Shown: piece by piece, positions 25,457 through 34,034 of the stretch | How positions within the stretch are numbered: the stretch's first letter is position 1 | How the letters are laid out: every line of letters starts with the position of its first letter | Source of the DNA: Ulvibacter litoralis | Lineage (GTDB): Bacteria > Bacteroidota > Bacteroidia > Flavobacteriales > Flavobacteriaceae | Direction of reading: 5' to 3' | Assembly (NCBI RefSeq): GCF_900102055.1 | Contig: NZ_FNBA01000005.1 | Location: 124,001-188,000 of the forward strand | Length of the DNA: 64,000 nt | Notes under the pieces: model-generated | Told to the model about the DNA's origin: nothing | What the model saw: only the letters and a program-made list of their open reading frames with translations | Database searches by the model: none | Made by a program: the position numbers and the translations under genes

Positions 25457-27550
25457 ATGATGAAAACATTTTATAGTGTGCTGCTATGCACAGTAATTAC
25501 CGCGATGTCCTTTGGTCAAACAAATGACAAAAAACAAGACACAACAGAACAAAAAGTGACTATTTTAGACGAGGTCATTGTCTCTGGAAACCTTAGAACG
25601 GACCCTATTCACACGGTTGTAACTAATAATTATGAAGAAGGAATCGTACAACCAAAAAACGTTGCCGATTTATTTAAAGACATTAACGGGTTCTCGGTGA
25701 TCAAACGAGGAAACTACGCTATCGACCCAAGTTTTAGAGCGAGTCAGTACGAACAATTAAACATTCAGTATGATGGTGGAACCAAAGCGATGCACGCGTG
25801 TCCAAATCGGATGGATCCGATTACAACACATGTTATTCCTGAAGAAATCTCAAAAATTGAAATAATTAAAGGCCCTTACACCGTACGTTACGGAGCCACA
25901 TTTGGAGGGATCATAAATATGGTGACACAAAAGCCCAATTATTTAGAAAAAGGATTTCACGGCAAGGTATCTGGAGGGTATGAAACGAATGGAAGTTCGC
26001 TCGCTAGCATGCTTCAGCTTCAGTATATTGAAGATAAATATGATGTTGTTGGAAATGTAGGGTATAGAGATTTTGGTAGCTATGAAGACGGAAATGGTGT
26101 TGAGATTCCGTCCTCTTTCCGAAGTACGGATTACGGAGTGAAATACGGTTATAATTTTTCTGAAAATGAACGATTACAAGCCCATTGGAGACAATCGTTT
26201 GGACGTGACGTATTACATGCTGCTTTAGCAATGGATACAGATTATGATAATAGTAGCATTCTTTCTTTAGATTATAAAATTTCTGATTTGGGTGATTTGT
26301 TTAAGAGTTTTTCAGCCAAAGCTTACTATAGTTATGTGGACCATTTAATGACTAATTTTGACAGACCCTCATTTGAAACTACTGCTTCGGAATCTGCTGT
26401 AGACGCAACAACCATAGGAGGGAAGTTAGAATTGAATTGGGACCCTTTTGAAGAGATCACTGTTTTTAGTGGTTTTGATGCCATGCATATTGCAAGAGAT
26501 GGAGGGAGAACGAGAACCGTAAAACTAAATATGATGGGGATGCCTTTAGAAACACCGTTAGTTTTTAACGATAAGGTTTGGCAAGACTCTTACATTGATG
26601 ATTTCGGGGTTTTTACGGAAGCAAAATGGGCCATAGATTCTACGGCGATTGTAACCGCAGGAATACGATATGACATGGTAAAAAGTAATATAAATGATCC
26701 TGAAGAAGGTTTTGCAACACGATACAATCTAGAAGAAAAAACAGACAATAATATTAGCGGAACTGTATCTATTAAAAAGATAATTGGTAAGAATGTTACT
26801 ATGGAAGTGGCCTACGGAAGAGGAATTCGTTCTGCAAATATGATAGAGCGTTACATTAATCATTTTACCGTGGGACAAGATCCTTATGAATATTTAGGAA
26901 ATCCAAACTTAGTTCCCGAGGTTAACAATCAATTTGAAATTGGTTTTAAAGGTCACAACAAGGACAACAGTTTTAAATTTGCTTCTAGTTTTTACTATTC
27001 AAAATTTGAAAACTATATCGTAGCCGTTGAAGACCCAACGATTACTCGCAAATTTATGCCTACAGCAGATCCACAGTTTGTAAAAGTATTTAGAAATCTA
27101 AACAATGCTTACAAAACTGGTTTTGAAGTAATGGGACAAGTTAACTTTTTAAGCGACTTTTATTTTAAAACTCAATTGGCTTATGTCTATGCAAAAAATA
27201 ATGATTTAAATGAATCGCTACCGCTTACTCCTCCTTTAACCACAAATTTTAATTTAGGATTGAAACGCGAAAAATACTGGGCCAATATTGCTTATAATGT
27301 AACCAGCAAACAAAAAGATATTGCTGAAAGTTTTGGAGAAACCACAACCGATGGTTATGAAACTTTAGATGTTAAATTTGGGGTTACACCGCTTAAAGAT
27401 GTAACGTTGGGCGTTGCTGTGTTGAATGTTTTTGATGAAGCGTATAACAACCATTTAAACTTTAGTTTCACAAATCAAGAGGATTTTGGAAGAACTCCAA
27501 TCACAGAACCAGGAAGAAACTTTACTGCTTTTGTTCAGTATCAATTCTAA
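25457..27550 (+). CDS. TonB-dependent outer-membrane receptor, OprC/NosA-like copper receptor
   Basis: 697 residues with signal peptide (FYSVLLCTVITAMSFG), a plug domain (about 45-160) and a 22-strand barrel ending in an aromatic residue (FTAFVQYQF). The plug contains GGTKAMHACPNRMDP with Cys115 and Met119, and the barrel contains VDHLMTN with His296 and Met298. This Cys-x3-Met plus His-x-Met arrangement is the copper site described for OprC of Pseudomonas aeruginosa. It should bring copper across the outer membrane, powered by TonB. Its inclusion in the Crp/Fnr-like regulon alongside cytochrome bd suggests control by redox or oxygen state. Confidence 0.85.
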   Translation: MMKTFYSVLLCTVITAMSFGQTNDKKQDTTEQKVTILDEVIVSGNLRTDPIHTVVTNNYEEGIVQPKNVADLFKDINGFSVIKRGNYAIDPSFRASQYEQLNIQYDGGTKAMHACPNRMDPITTHVIPEEISKIEIIKGPYTVRYGATFGGIINMVTQKPNYLEKGFHGKVSGGYETNGSSLASMLQLQYIEDKYDVVGNVGYRDFGSYEDGNGVEIPSSFRSTDYGVKYGYNFSENERLQAHWRQSFGRDVLHAALAMDTDYDNSSILSLDYKISDLGDLFKSFSAKAYYSYVDHLMTNFDRPSFETTASESAVDATTIGGKLELNWDPFEEITVFSGFDAMHIARDGGRTRTVKLNMMGMPLETPLVFNDKVWQDSYIDDFGVFTEAKWAIDSTAIVTAGIRYDMVKSNINDPEEGFATRYNLEEKTDNNISGTVSIKKIIGKNVTMEVAYGRGIRSANMIERYINHFTVGQDPYEYLGNPNLVPEVNNQFEIGFKGHNKDNSFKFASSFYYSKFENYIVAVEDPTITRKFMPTADPQFVKVFRNLNNAYKTGFEVMGQVNFLSDFYFKTQLAYVYAKNNDLNESLPLTPPLTTNFNLGLKREKYWANIAYNVTSKQKDIAESFGETTTDGYETLDVKFGVTPLKDVTLGVAVLNVFDEAYNNHLNFSFTNQEDFGRTPITEPGRNFTAFVQYQF

Positions 27551-27582
27551 TTGAGAGTAATATAATTTAGTTATATAAAAGA

Positions 27583-27618
27583 AAAAAGGCACTTATAACT
27601 GCATATAAGTGCCTTCTT
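27583..27618. terminator. Bidirectional hairpin terminator after the copper receptor
   Basis: AAGGCACTTATA and TATAAGTGCCTT form a 12-bp perfect stem with a short loop, preceded by A-rich and followed by TTCTTC. It separates the receptor gene from genes on the opposite strand. Confidence 0.8.
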
Positions 27619-27647
27619 CAAAAACAACTAAAAATCACTGATAGCAA

Positions 27648-27749
27648 TCAGTTTACCTTCCTTGTACCTCCATGTCCACCCGCTACCACGAGCATTATTT
27701 TGATACTTAAATAAATGAATTTAAAAAATTGAAGAATTGGATTCATCAT
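27648..27749 (-). CDS. Possible 33-residue membrane peptide
   Basis: An ATG-ATG at 27744-27749, with an A/T-rich context, opens a 33-codon frame (MMNPILQFFKFIYLSIKIM, then LVVAGGHGGTRKVN) ending at 27648. It has one hydrophobic helix and a Gly/His tail. It lies between the flavoprotein gene and the terminator on the same strand, so it could be transcribed with it. The other minus frame over the same bases also lacks stops (NARGSGWTWRYKEGKLIAIS) but has no start codon. I cannot tell which, if either, is translated. Confidence 0.35.
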   Translation of the reverse strand: MMNPILQFFKFIYLSIKIMLVVAGGHGGTRKVN

Positions 27750-27804
27750 TTTAAATCGTTGGTATTTTGAAATTCTTTGGGTCATACTATTTTGTTTTTT
27801 ATTC

Positions 27805-27833
27805 AGGAATCTTCTAGTTTCAGTTTGATTCCT
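27805..27833 (-). terminator. Weak hairpin downstream of the flavoprotein gene
   Basis: AGGAATC and GATTCCT (7-bp stem, 15-base loop) lie just after the stop of the flavoprotein. The ATTCAGGAATC motif also occurs twice directly (27801 and 27834), so a small duplication made this structure. Confidence 0.35.
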
Positions 27834-29289
27834 ATTCAGGAATCAACCACCAAAATGGTTTCATTTTAGCTTTGTAAATAAAGGCGTAGTGCAGGGCTAG
27901 TTTTAGCCAGTGTCCTGCAAGACCTATTTCTCCAAAAGTTTTTCCTAATTGTCTTCCTTGTGTATTTGGGTATTTTTCATAATCGGGAACAATTGGGTAG
28001 GTGGTAATACTCACACCGCTTCCTTTTGTCATTCCGAAGCCAGCTGAAGCAATACAAGCAGCCCCCATATTTCCCATCGAGCCTTTGTGTTCTAACGATT
28101 CTTTGCCACTTTTTATAGAATCAATAATATTGTCTGCGACCAACTTTGCAGTAATACCAGAAGGCATTCCTGTACGAGGTGGTGCGGGAGATATGACCGT
28201 TCCATTTTTGCTCACTCTAGGTTTTGAAATGGCATGTGGCGGTGCAAATGCAATTCCAGGAGCAAATATGTTTTTGTAATTTGGGTTTTGATAAGTCTCT
28301 GGCCAGTCTTTTACAGACCATTCTTCATAAGGTTTGGGTGTGTAGTCTGCATCGACTATCATAAACCCTTTAAAAAGTTTATCTGTAATGTCGGTATTGT
28401 TTTTATCATAGGCTTTAAAACCATGACCAGAAAACGACGGAATCAGCATCGCAAAATCATAGGTTTCGGTTTTGTAATCACCGTCTAAATTTTCATAATG
28501 CGCTATTCCATCTTCAATTTTATTGACTCCGGCTCCAAGTATCCATTTTATGTCTCTATCTTCAAACACCATTTCTACCATCTCATGTGACTTCATGGTC
28601 ATGCTTCCGTAGGATAATAACATACCGTCCATTCCAAAATCACCTAATTGATATTCGTTAGAAATCCAAGTAACTTCGGCCATATCTCGTACATTATGCC
28701 GACGTAATTCTTGTTCTACATTTAAAATATATTCGAAGGCTGCCCCTTGACACGTAGATTTTCCGTGGCCAGTGCCGATAAGTATTTTAGCTTTCTTTCC
28801 TTTTTTCATTTCTTGAATTAAGCCTTTAAGGCCTTCCCAAGCATGATTTGCGTGTGTGTATGTGCAAACGGAATAGACTTTATTTTGTCCAGGGATTAAA
28901 CCTTCAGTCGCTTCAAAATTTAATTTAGGACCGGTGGCATTAATCAAGTAATCGTAAGTAATTTTTTCTTGTTGTCCTTGTTCGTCTCCTGCAACATATT
29001 CAGCTAGAACATACGGCTTGACTTCGGTGTTATCACCTTCAGGAAAAAAAGAGATCGCCTTTGCTTGCTTGTAATGAATTCCCTTCTTTTTGTACAAGGG
29101 CGCTAATGGAAATAAAATTTGTCTCGATTTCATTCTACCAATTCCTACCCAAATATTGGAAGGAATCCATTGATAGTTGCTGTTTGGAGAAACTACCAAA
29201 ACTTCATGTTCTTTTGGCAGTTTTCTCCGTAAATGAGCTGCGGCCACATGACCAGAAATACCAGCTCCTAAAATGACAATTTTAGACAT
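27832..29289 (-). CDS. Sulfide:quinone reductase-like FAD/NAD-dependent flavoprotein
   Basis: 485 residues. The N-terminal FAD Rossmann motif is GAGISGHVAAAHLRRKL. Cys in STCQGAAFEYILN and in GAACIASAG are candidates for redox-active Cys residues, and GTVISPAPPRTGMPSGITAK is a family-like segment. Peripheral-membrane helices near the C-terminus fit quinone contact. Length, Cys pattern and neighbours (persulfide dioxygenase, rhodanese, cytochrome bd) favour sulfide:quinone oxidoreductase, but a related NADH dehydrogenase-2 cannot be excluded. Two palindromic boxes lie upstream at 29340 and 29421, the nearer in the standard register. Confidence 0.8.
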   Translation of the reverse strand: MSKIVILGAGISGHVAAAHLRRKLPKEHEVLVVSPNSNYQWIPSNIWVGIGRMKSRQILFPLAPLYKKKGIHYKQAKAISFFPEGDNTEVKPYVLAEYVAGDEQGQQEKITYDYLINATGPKLNFEATEGLIPGQNKVYSVCTYTHANHAWEGLKGLIQEMKKGKKAKILIGTGHGKSTCQGAAFEYILNVEQELRRHNVRDMAEVTWISNEYQLGDFGMDGMLLSYGSMTMKSHEMVEMVFEDRDIKWILGAGVNKIEDGIAHYENLDGDYKTETYDFAMLIPSFSGHGFKAYDKNNTDITDKLFKGFMIVDADYTPKPYEEWSVKDWPETYQNPNYKNIFAPGIAFAPPHAISKPRVSKNGTVISPAPPRTGMPSGITAKLVADNIIDSIKSGKESLEHKGSMGNMGAACIASAGFGMTKGSGVSITTYPIVPDYEKYPNTQGRQLGKTFGEIGLAGHWLKLALHYAFIYKAKMKPFWWLIPE

Positions 29290-29308
29290 TATCTATAATT
29301 TAGTTAAG

Positions 29309-29351
29309 TGAAATTACTATTAATGTAAAGGGTGTGAAATGATATATATCA
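29309..29351 (-). promoter_or_regulatory. TGAT-type box and weak -7 element of the flavoprotein gene
   Basis: Perfect palindrome TGAT-ATAT-ATCA at 29340-29351. The -7 window (bases 30-37, 29309-29316) reads TAATTTCA, with two mismatches to TAnnTTTG. Predicted start about 29303, leaving a leader of about 14 bases. Confidence 0.55.
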
Positions 29352-29390
29352 GTTCGATTATTTACTTGAAAAACACCCTCTTATATAGTA

Positions 29391-29434
29391 TAAAGGTTGT
29401 GAAAATAAAGGAGTTGAACAGTAACTTTTGTTAC
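29391..29434 (-). promoter_or_regulatory. Second, GTAAC-type box upstream of the flavoprotein gene
   Basis: Perfect palindrome GTAAC-TTTT-GTTAC at 29421-29434. The window 30-37 bases away (29391-29398) reads AACCTTTA, a poor -7, so this may be an auxiliary or second promoter. Confidence 0.5.
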
Positions 29435-29458
29435 ATAGAAAGGAGAAAGCTTAAAGAG

Positions 29459-29755
29459 CTAAGGATTCATTTTACGGTATATAAATTTTGCTAAAATGAG
29501 TCCGAAAACACCTCCTAGAGCAGAAACGATTGCGTTAATTATAAATAGTGAAGTATGAAATGTTCCGTTGTACATTATGCGCAAAGGGTCGAAGCCGAGT
29601 CTTCCAAACGATTTGATGAATAAAATACTACCAAAAACACCTATTAACGTATTTCCAGTGCTTCCGAAGGAAAACTTTTTCTTAAAATACCCAGTTAGGT
29701 TCGCTGCAATAATCCCAATAAAAACACTTAGTAAAGAAATTAAGGTAGCAGTCAT
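29459..29755 (-). CDS. Small GlsB/YeaQ-like membrane protein
   Basis: 98 residues with three predicted helices (TLISLLSVFIGIIAANLTG; NTLIGVFGSILF; IVSALGGVFGLILAKFIYRK) and Gly patterns like transglycosylase-associated (GlsB/YeaQ/YmgE) proteins. It follows cydB by 16 bases and is likely the third gene of the cyd operon. It is not a CydX-type subunit, being too long and triple-spanning. Function unknown. Confidence 0.65.
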   Translation of the reverse strand: MTATLISLLSVFIGIIAANLTGYFKKKFSFGSTGNTLIGVFGSILFIKSFGRLGFDPLRIMYNGTFHTSLFIINAIVSALGGVFGLILAKFIYRKMNP

Positions 29756-29771
29756 AGTATTGAAATTCTAG

Positions 29772-30848
29772 TTAATGTTCTCCATATCCAACATCGTCCA
29801 TCTTTCCTTTAAACACTCTGTATTGGATTATCATATAAATAGCTACTAATACCACTGCAATTACAAACCAATATACCCCTACCGATAGACCATATTCATG
29901 AGCCGCGACATTGTAAATTGTCAAGTCTGGGTTAATAATGTTGGTAGATGGCAATACCTTCGGAAATATGGAAGCTACTGTAGAAGCTAATCCGCCTAAG
30001 AGAAATAACGATGAAAATAAAAAACCTCTTCCGTGCTTTTGAAAGGATTTCACTTTGAAGAGTCCGAACAAGCCTGTAAATGTGATGATAGGAAAGATCC
30101 ATAACCAAGGATTTTCGATAAAGTTATGAAAGGGTTTGGGTTCAATAACATGCCAAACAAGCAATGAAACAATTACTAAGGCTAGTAATACAAAATTGAG
30201 ATTGAAGGCTACTTTTTTTAGCTTTTCATTGATGTCAGAGTTTGTTTTGAAGATGATCCAATTAGCTCCATGAATGGTTAGTGCCACAACACCAACAATA
30301 CCTAAAAGTAAAGTGAACCAATCGATAATCCCTAGTTGTTCCGCTTGTGGGCTAAACGTCGGATTCCAAAGAGGTAAAAAGAAATAATGTCCTTCGTAGG
30401 TAGAAATACCATCCACTACATTTCCTAAGTTAACACCTCGTACAATGTTACCCAGTGCCACACCAAAAAATAGTGCTAATAATAAACTTGAAATACCAAA
30501 AGCCTTGTCCCAAATACTTTCCCACATTTTGTTGTGAATTTGACCTCTTAGTTCTAAACCGATCGCCCTAAAAATTAGCAGCCACAAAATCATTATCAGA
30601 GGCAAATAAAACCCGCTAAATGATGACGCGTATAAAGTAGGGAAGGCGAAGAATAAAACACCTCCTGAGGCAATTAACCAGACCTCATTAGCATCCCAAA
30701 ACGGACCGATGGCGTTGGTGATGGCTTTTTTGTCTTTTTCAGTTTTCGCGAAGAATAGATGAATAATACCTGCGCCAAAATCATAGCCGTCTAAAATAAC
30801 GTAAACCGCTAACATTGTCATTAATACGATATACCAAAATAATTCCAT
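29772..30848 (-). CDS. cydB: Cytochrome bd ubiquinol oxidase subunit II
   Basis: 358 residues, eight or nine helices. The N-terminal sequence (YVILDGYDFGAGIIHLFF) and GPFWDANEVWLIASGGVLFF are signatures of CydB, as is WDGNEVW-like content for the second subunit. It pairs with CydA in the inner membrane to reduce O2 to water with very high affinity and tolerance of sulfide and nitric oxide. The gene begins 2 bases after cydA. Confidence 0.96.
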   Translation of the reverse strand: MELFWYIVLMTMLAVYVILDGYDFGAGIIHLFFAKTEKDKKAITNAIGPFWDANEVWLIASGGVLFFAFPTLYASSFSGFYLPLIMILWLLIFRAIGLELRGQIHNKMWESIWDKAFGISSLLLALFFGVALGNIVRGVNLGNVVDGISTYEGHYFFLPLWNPTFSPQAEQLGIIDWFTLLLGIVGVVALTIHGANWIIFKTNSDINEKLKKVAFNLNFVLLALVIVSLLVWHVIEPKPFHNFIENPWLWIFPIITFTGLFGLFKVKSFQKHGRGFLFSSLFLLGGLASTVASIFPKVLPSTNIINPDLTIYNVAAHEYGLSVGVYWFVIAVVLVAIYMIIQYRVFKGKMDDVGYGEH

Positions 30849-30850
30849 AG

Positions 30851-32182
30851 TTAGTGTTGATTAAGTTGTGGTCCTTTATTAATAATTTTCCCTGCGAGCA
30901 TTAAAAACAGGAGTCCGAGAAGTAAATACAACCCTATAAAGCCCAATAAAGTAAACAAAGTGTTTCCAGCTGACACAGTAGGAGAAGCACCATCTGCGGT
31001 ACGTAGCAAATTATAGACTAGCCAAGGTTGTCTTCCTAATTCTGCCGTATACCAACCTGTAGTATTTGCGATGTATGGAAAAGGCAACATAAACATGATG
31101 GACCATAAAATCCATTTTGTTTTATATAATTTTTTTCTGAATAACTGCACCGCTGCTAGTAGCATTAAACCTATAAAAATGGTGCCCAAGCCAACCATAA
31201 TATGATATGCGTAATACAATCCTGGAACGTTTGTGGGGTAATCTTTAGGGTCAAACTCGTTGAGTCCTTTTATTTCTGCATCCCATTCTTGATAGGTTAA
31301 AAAACTTAGAATATTGGGAACAGCGATTTTGTTATCTAATTTTTTTTCCAACATATTGGGTTGTCCAATTAGAACAATTTCCGATCCTCCGTCTTCCGTT
31401 TCAAAAATACCTTCCATCGCAGCAAAAGTTACAGGCTGATGTTTTGCCACGTTTTTAGCAGCCCAATCACCTGTTGGGAATGCTACGATAAGACTAGATA
31501 TCAATCCGAAAACAACACCTGTTTTTACGAATAGCTTCCCGAATTCATTATGCTTATTATTCAGTAAGTAAAAGGCGCCAATGGCAGCGACTACAAAAGA
31601 TGAGGTTACTAAAGAAGCTGCTTGATTGTGCAAGTATGAAGGTAACAACCACGGATTTGAAAACAATGCCCCAAAATGGGTTAAGACAAATTTTCCATTC
31701 TCTAAAATCTCGTAACCTACAGGATATTGCATCCAAGAATGTGTGGCAATAATTAAATAACCGCTAGCCCAAGAGCCTAAAAAGACTAAGAATCCTGTTA
31801 GAAAATGGAGCTTATGGCCCAATAGTTTTTCTCCAAACAGGAAGAGCCCTAAAAAGGAGGATTCTAAAAAGAAGGAGAACATACCCTCCATAGCCAAGGT
31901 CTGACCAATAATACCGCCCGTAAGCTCTGAAAATTTAGCCCAATTCGTTCCAAATTGAAATTCCATTGGAATACCTGTCACCACACCCATGGCAAAATTG
32001 AGCGCGAAAATTTTCATCCAAAATTTTGCGGCGTCGTTGTATTTTTCAATTTGAGTTCGGAGAAATTTCCACTTAAAATAGACAATCATAAGCGAAAGGC
32101 CCATGGTTAATTGTGGAAATAAGTAGTGAAATGTGATCGTAAATGCAAACTGCATTCTATCATAAAAGAGCATGTCTTCCAT
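30851..32182 (-). CDS. cydA: Cytochrome bd ubiquinol oxidase subunit I (short Q-loop)
   Basis: 443 residues, shorter than the 520 of E. coli because the Q loop is reduced. The N-terminal heme ligand His is in TFHYLFPQLTMGL; GVVTGIPMEFQFGTNW and the axial HSWMQ motif follow; the C-terminal part shows GWYTAELGRQPW. It holds hemes b558, b595 and d and oxidises quinol. Sulfide-resistant bd oxidase beside sulfide:quinone reductase and persulfide dioxygenase genes makes a consistent set. Controlled by the GTAAC-type box at 32231. Confidence 0.96.
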   Translation of the reverse strand: MEDMLFYDRMQFAFTITFHYLFPQLTMGLSLMIVYFKWKFLRTQIEKYNDAAKFWMKIFALNFAMGVVTGIPMEFQFGTNWAKFSELTGGIIGQTLAMEGMFSFFLESSFLGLFLFGEKLLGHKLHFLTGFLVFLGSWASGYLIIATHSWMQYPVGYEILENGKFVLTHFGALFSNPWLLPSYLHNQAASLVTSSFVVAAIGAFYLLNNKHNEFGKLFVKTGVVFGLISSLIVAFPTGDWAAKNVAKHQPVTFAAMEGIFETEDGGSEIVLIGQPNMLEKKLDNKIAVPNILSFLTYQEWDAEIKGLNEFDPKDYPTNVPGLYYAYHIMVGLGTIFIGLMLLAAVQLFRKKLYKTKWILWSIMFMLPFPYIANTTGWYTAELGRQPWLVYNLLRTADGASPTVSAGNTLFTLLGFIGLYLLLGLLFLMLAGKIINKGPQLNQH

Positions 32183-32200
32183 ATTCGGCTATTTAGACTA

Positions 32201-32244
32201 TAAAAATACAAAGCACTTCGCAAACATTAAGTAACTTTTGTAAC
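32201..32244 (-). promoter_or_regulatory. GTAAC-type box and -7 element of cydAB
   Basis: Imperfect palindrome GTTAC-AAAA-GTTAC (minus strand; one half GTTAC in place of GTAAC) at 32231-32244. The -7 window reads TATTTTTA (32201-32208), one mismatch to TAnnTTTG, in the exact 30-37 register. Leader about 12 bases. Confidence 0.6.
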
Positions 32245-32272
32245 AAAAGAGCCTCAAATTGAGACTCTTTTT
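32245..32272. terminator. Hairpin terminator after the peroxiredoxin gene
   Basis: AAAGAG-CCTCAA and TTGAG-ACTCTTT form a stem of about 11 bp with one mismatch, flanked by A's and T's. It sits between the end of the peroxiredoxin gene and the cydA activator box. Confidence 0.8.
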
Positions 32273-32286
32273 AATTAAAATTGATG

Positions 32287-33006
32287 TTAGTTTTTAAGAA
32301 TTTCTTTTAAAACCATATCCTTGTCTAATTTCTTGGTACAGAAAAACCAGTCTTCACATTCTAAATCGTCTGTGCCACTCATTCTTTCTTCAGCAACACC
32401 GCAAGATCCTGCTGGAGAAACGATGACATCGTCACCTGGATTCCAGTCTGCTGGGGTTGCAACATTGAATTTGTCTGAGGTTTGCATTGCGATTAAAGCT
32501 CTGTATAATTCATCAAAATTACGTCCTAAACTTAACGGATAATAAATAATAGCACGAACTATTCCTTCAGGATCTACAAAGAAAACGGCTCTAACGGCTT
32601 GCGTTTTACTTTCGCCTGGCTGAATCATTCCGTATTTTTTTGCGACATTCATCGAGATGTCTTCAATTAAAGGAAATTTAACTTCGATATTTTCCATACC
32701 GTTAAATTTTATCTTGTCCTTTATTGTTCTTAACCAAGCAATGTGACTGTATAAACCGTCAATCGATAATCCTATAAGTTTACAATTTGCTTTGTTGAAT
32801 TTTTCTTCCAAATGCGCAAATGTCATAAATTCCGAAGTACAAACAGGAGTAAAATCGGCCGGGTGACTAAATAATATAGACCATTCTCCTTTATAATCGG
32901 ATGGATAATTAATTTCTCCTTGCGTTGTAGTTGCTGTAAATTCTGGTGCTTTGTCACCAATTCTAGGCATTGTAAAAACTTCTTGTTGTTGCTGTGTAGC
33001 TTCCAT
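32287..33006 (-). CDS. Peroxiredoxin (Prx6-type with C-terminal cysteines)
   Basis: Start placed at the ATG at 33004-33006. A longer reading from a TTG at 33043-33045 would start inside the promoter's -7 element. The 239-residue product has the peroxidatic Cys in HPADFTPVCTSEF and the family's PRIGDKAPEF opening. The C-terminal part has additional Cys (CGVAEERM, LECEDWFFC), like the archaeal 2-Cys forms of the Prx6 class. It reduces peroxides, and possibly persulfide-derived oxidants, in the cytoplasm, with a thioredoxin encoded nearby as a plausible reductant. It is in the GTAAC regulon. Confidence 0.92.
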   Translation of the reverse strand: MEATQQQQEVFTMPRIGDKAPEFTATTTQGEINYPSDYKGEWSILFSHPADFTPVCTSEFMTFAHLEEKFNKANCKLIGLSIDGLYSHIAWLRTIKDKIKFNGMENIEVKFPLIEDISMNVAKKYGMIQPGESKTQAVRAVFFVDPEGIVRAIIYYPLSLGRNFDELYRALIAMQTSDKFNVATPADWNPGDDVIVSPAGSCGVAEERMSGTDDLECEDWFFCTKKLDKDMVLKEILKN

Positions 33007-33042
33007 AATATGTATTTTTAATGATTGTTTTGTTCTATACAA

Positions 33043-33086
33043 CAAATTTACATCTATAAATAATATCTATTTGAAACTTAGGTTAC
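33043..33086 (-). promoter_or_regulatory. GTAAC-type box and -7 element of the peroxiredoxin gene
   Basis: GTAAC-CTAA-GTTTC (minus strand, one mismatch) at 33073-33086, with a perfect -7 TAAATTTG at 33043-33050 in the exact 30-37 register. Predicted start about 33037; leader about 30 bases to the ATG at 33006. Confidence 0.65.
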
Positions 33087-33153
33087 ACAAGGAACAATTT
33101 TAAGCTTAAAAAAGTGTTAAAATTATTTTCTCCGACATTTTACTGAAAAGTTT

Positions 33154-33738
33154 TTATTCATTCTTTTTTAGAATAAAGAATAATTCTTTTTCTTGTCTTG
33201 ATGCAATAGAATTATAGGCTATTTCCATAGTATCAATGGTAAACTTCGGATTAAAAATTTCTAAATATTCTGCTTTAGATCCTCCAAAAGGTGGATGATT
33301 TTGATTTAAGGGCACATTAAAAAGGAGGCCTACAACTTTTCCTTTTTTAGTTAATAATTCAAAGGCTTTGGAAGCGTAGTCGGTTCTTAATTTTGGATGA
33401 ATAGCACAAAAAAATGTTTGTTCTACTAGTAGGTCGAAGGTCTTATCTAATTTAAAAAAGTCACTATGAATAAGCTGAGAGCTAGGAAAGGAGGGGACTC
33501 TTTTTTTAAAATTATCCAGAGCGGTTTTAGACAAATCAACTACAAATACATTTTTGAATCCACTATTAAATAGGTATTCTGCTTCATAACTATTTCCACC
33601 ACCAGGAATTAATATGTTTAGATTTTTGTTTGTTAACTGATCAAAGTACGCTTTTAAAGAAGGAGAAATTTTACCTAAATCCCATCCAATATCTTTTGCT
33701 TTGTATTTACTATCCCAAAAATCTTCTGATAGATTCAT
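33154..33738 (-). CDS. TPMT-family SAM-dependent methyltransferase
   Basis: 194 residues. It opens with EDFWDSKYKAKDIGWDLGKI, matching thiopurine S-methyltransferase-family proteins, followed by the SAM loop ILIPGGGNSYEAEYL and a VDLSKTALDNF segment. Such enzymes methylate sulfur, selenium or tellurium compounds; a thiol or sulfide methylation role would fit the neighbourhood but is inference. Last gene of the five-gene CstB-like operon, overlapping the thioredoxin gene stop by one base. Confidence 0.8.
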   Translation of the reverse strand: MNLSEDFWDSKYKAKDIGWDLGKISPSLKAYFDQLTNKNLNILIPGGGNSYEAEYLFNSGFKNVFVVDLSKTALDNFKKRVPSFPSSQLIHSDFFKLDKTFDLLVEQTFFCAIHPKLRTDYASKAFELLTKKGKVVGLLFNVPLNQNHPPFGGSKAEYLEIFNPKFTIDTMEIAYNSIASRQEKELFFILKKNE

Positions 33739-34034
33739 TAAGAAGCTTTTGTAATTATGTTAATCAGTTCGTCTTTTTGAAGCACACCCGATTGTCTCCA
33801 CACTTGGGCTCCTTTTTTGAAAAGAATTAATGTAGGAACCCCTCTCACTTGATATTTTGCTGCCAAAGGTTGGTTTTTATCGACATCAATTTTTATGATA
33901 GAAACGTTTTCTCCTAAAGTGTCTTTTACTTGTTTTAAAATAGGACTCATCATTTTACACGGGCCACACCATTCTGCGAAAAAGTCGACCAATACTGGGG
34001 TCTCTTGATTTATTATTTCTGAAAATTTACTCAT
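33738..34034 (-). CDS. Thioredoxin
   Basis: 98 residues with the classical active site WCGPCKM (Cys23, Cys26) and cis-Pro motif RGVPTLILF. No signal peptide, so cytoplasmic. It could reduce persulfidated or oxidised cysteines of the rhodanese and peroxiredoxin in the same regulon. Co-transcribed with the cytochrome gene, overlapping by 4 bases. Confidence 0.95.
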   Translation of the reverse strand: MSKFSEIINQETPVLVDFFAEWCGPCKMMSPILKQVKDTLGENVSIIKIDVDKNQPLAAKYQVRGVPTLILFKKGAQVWRQSGVLQKDELINIITKAS

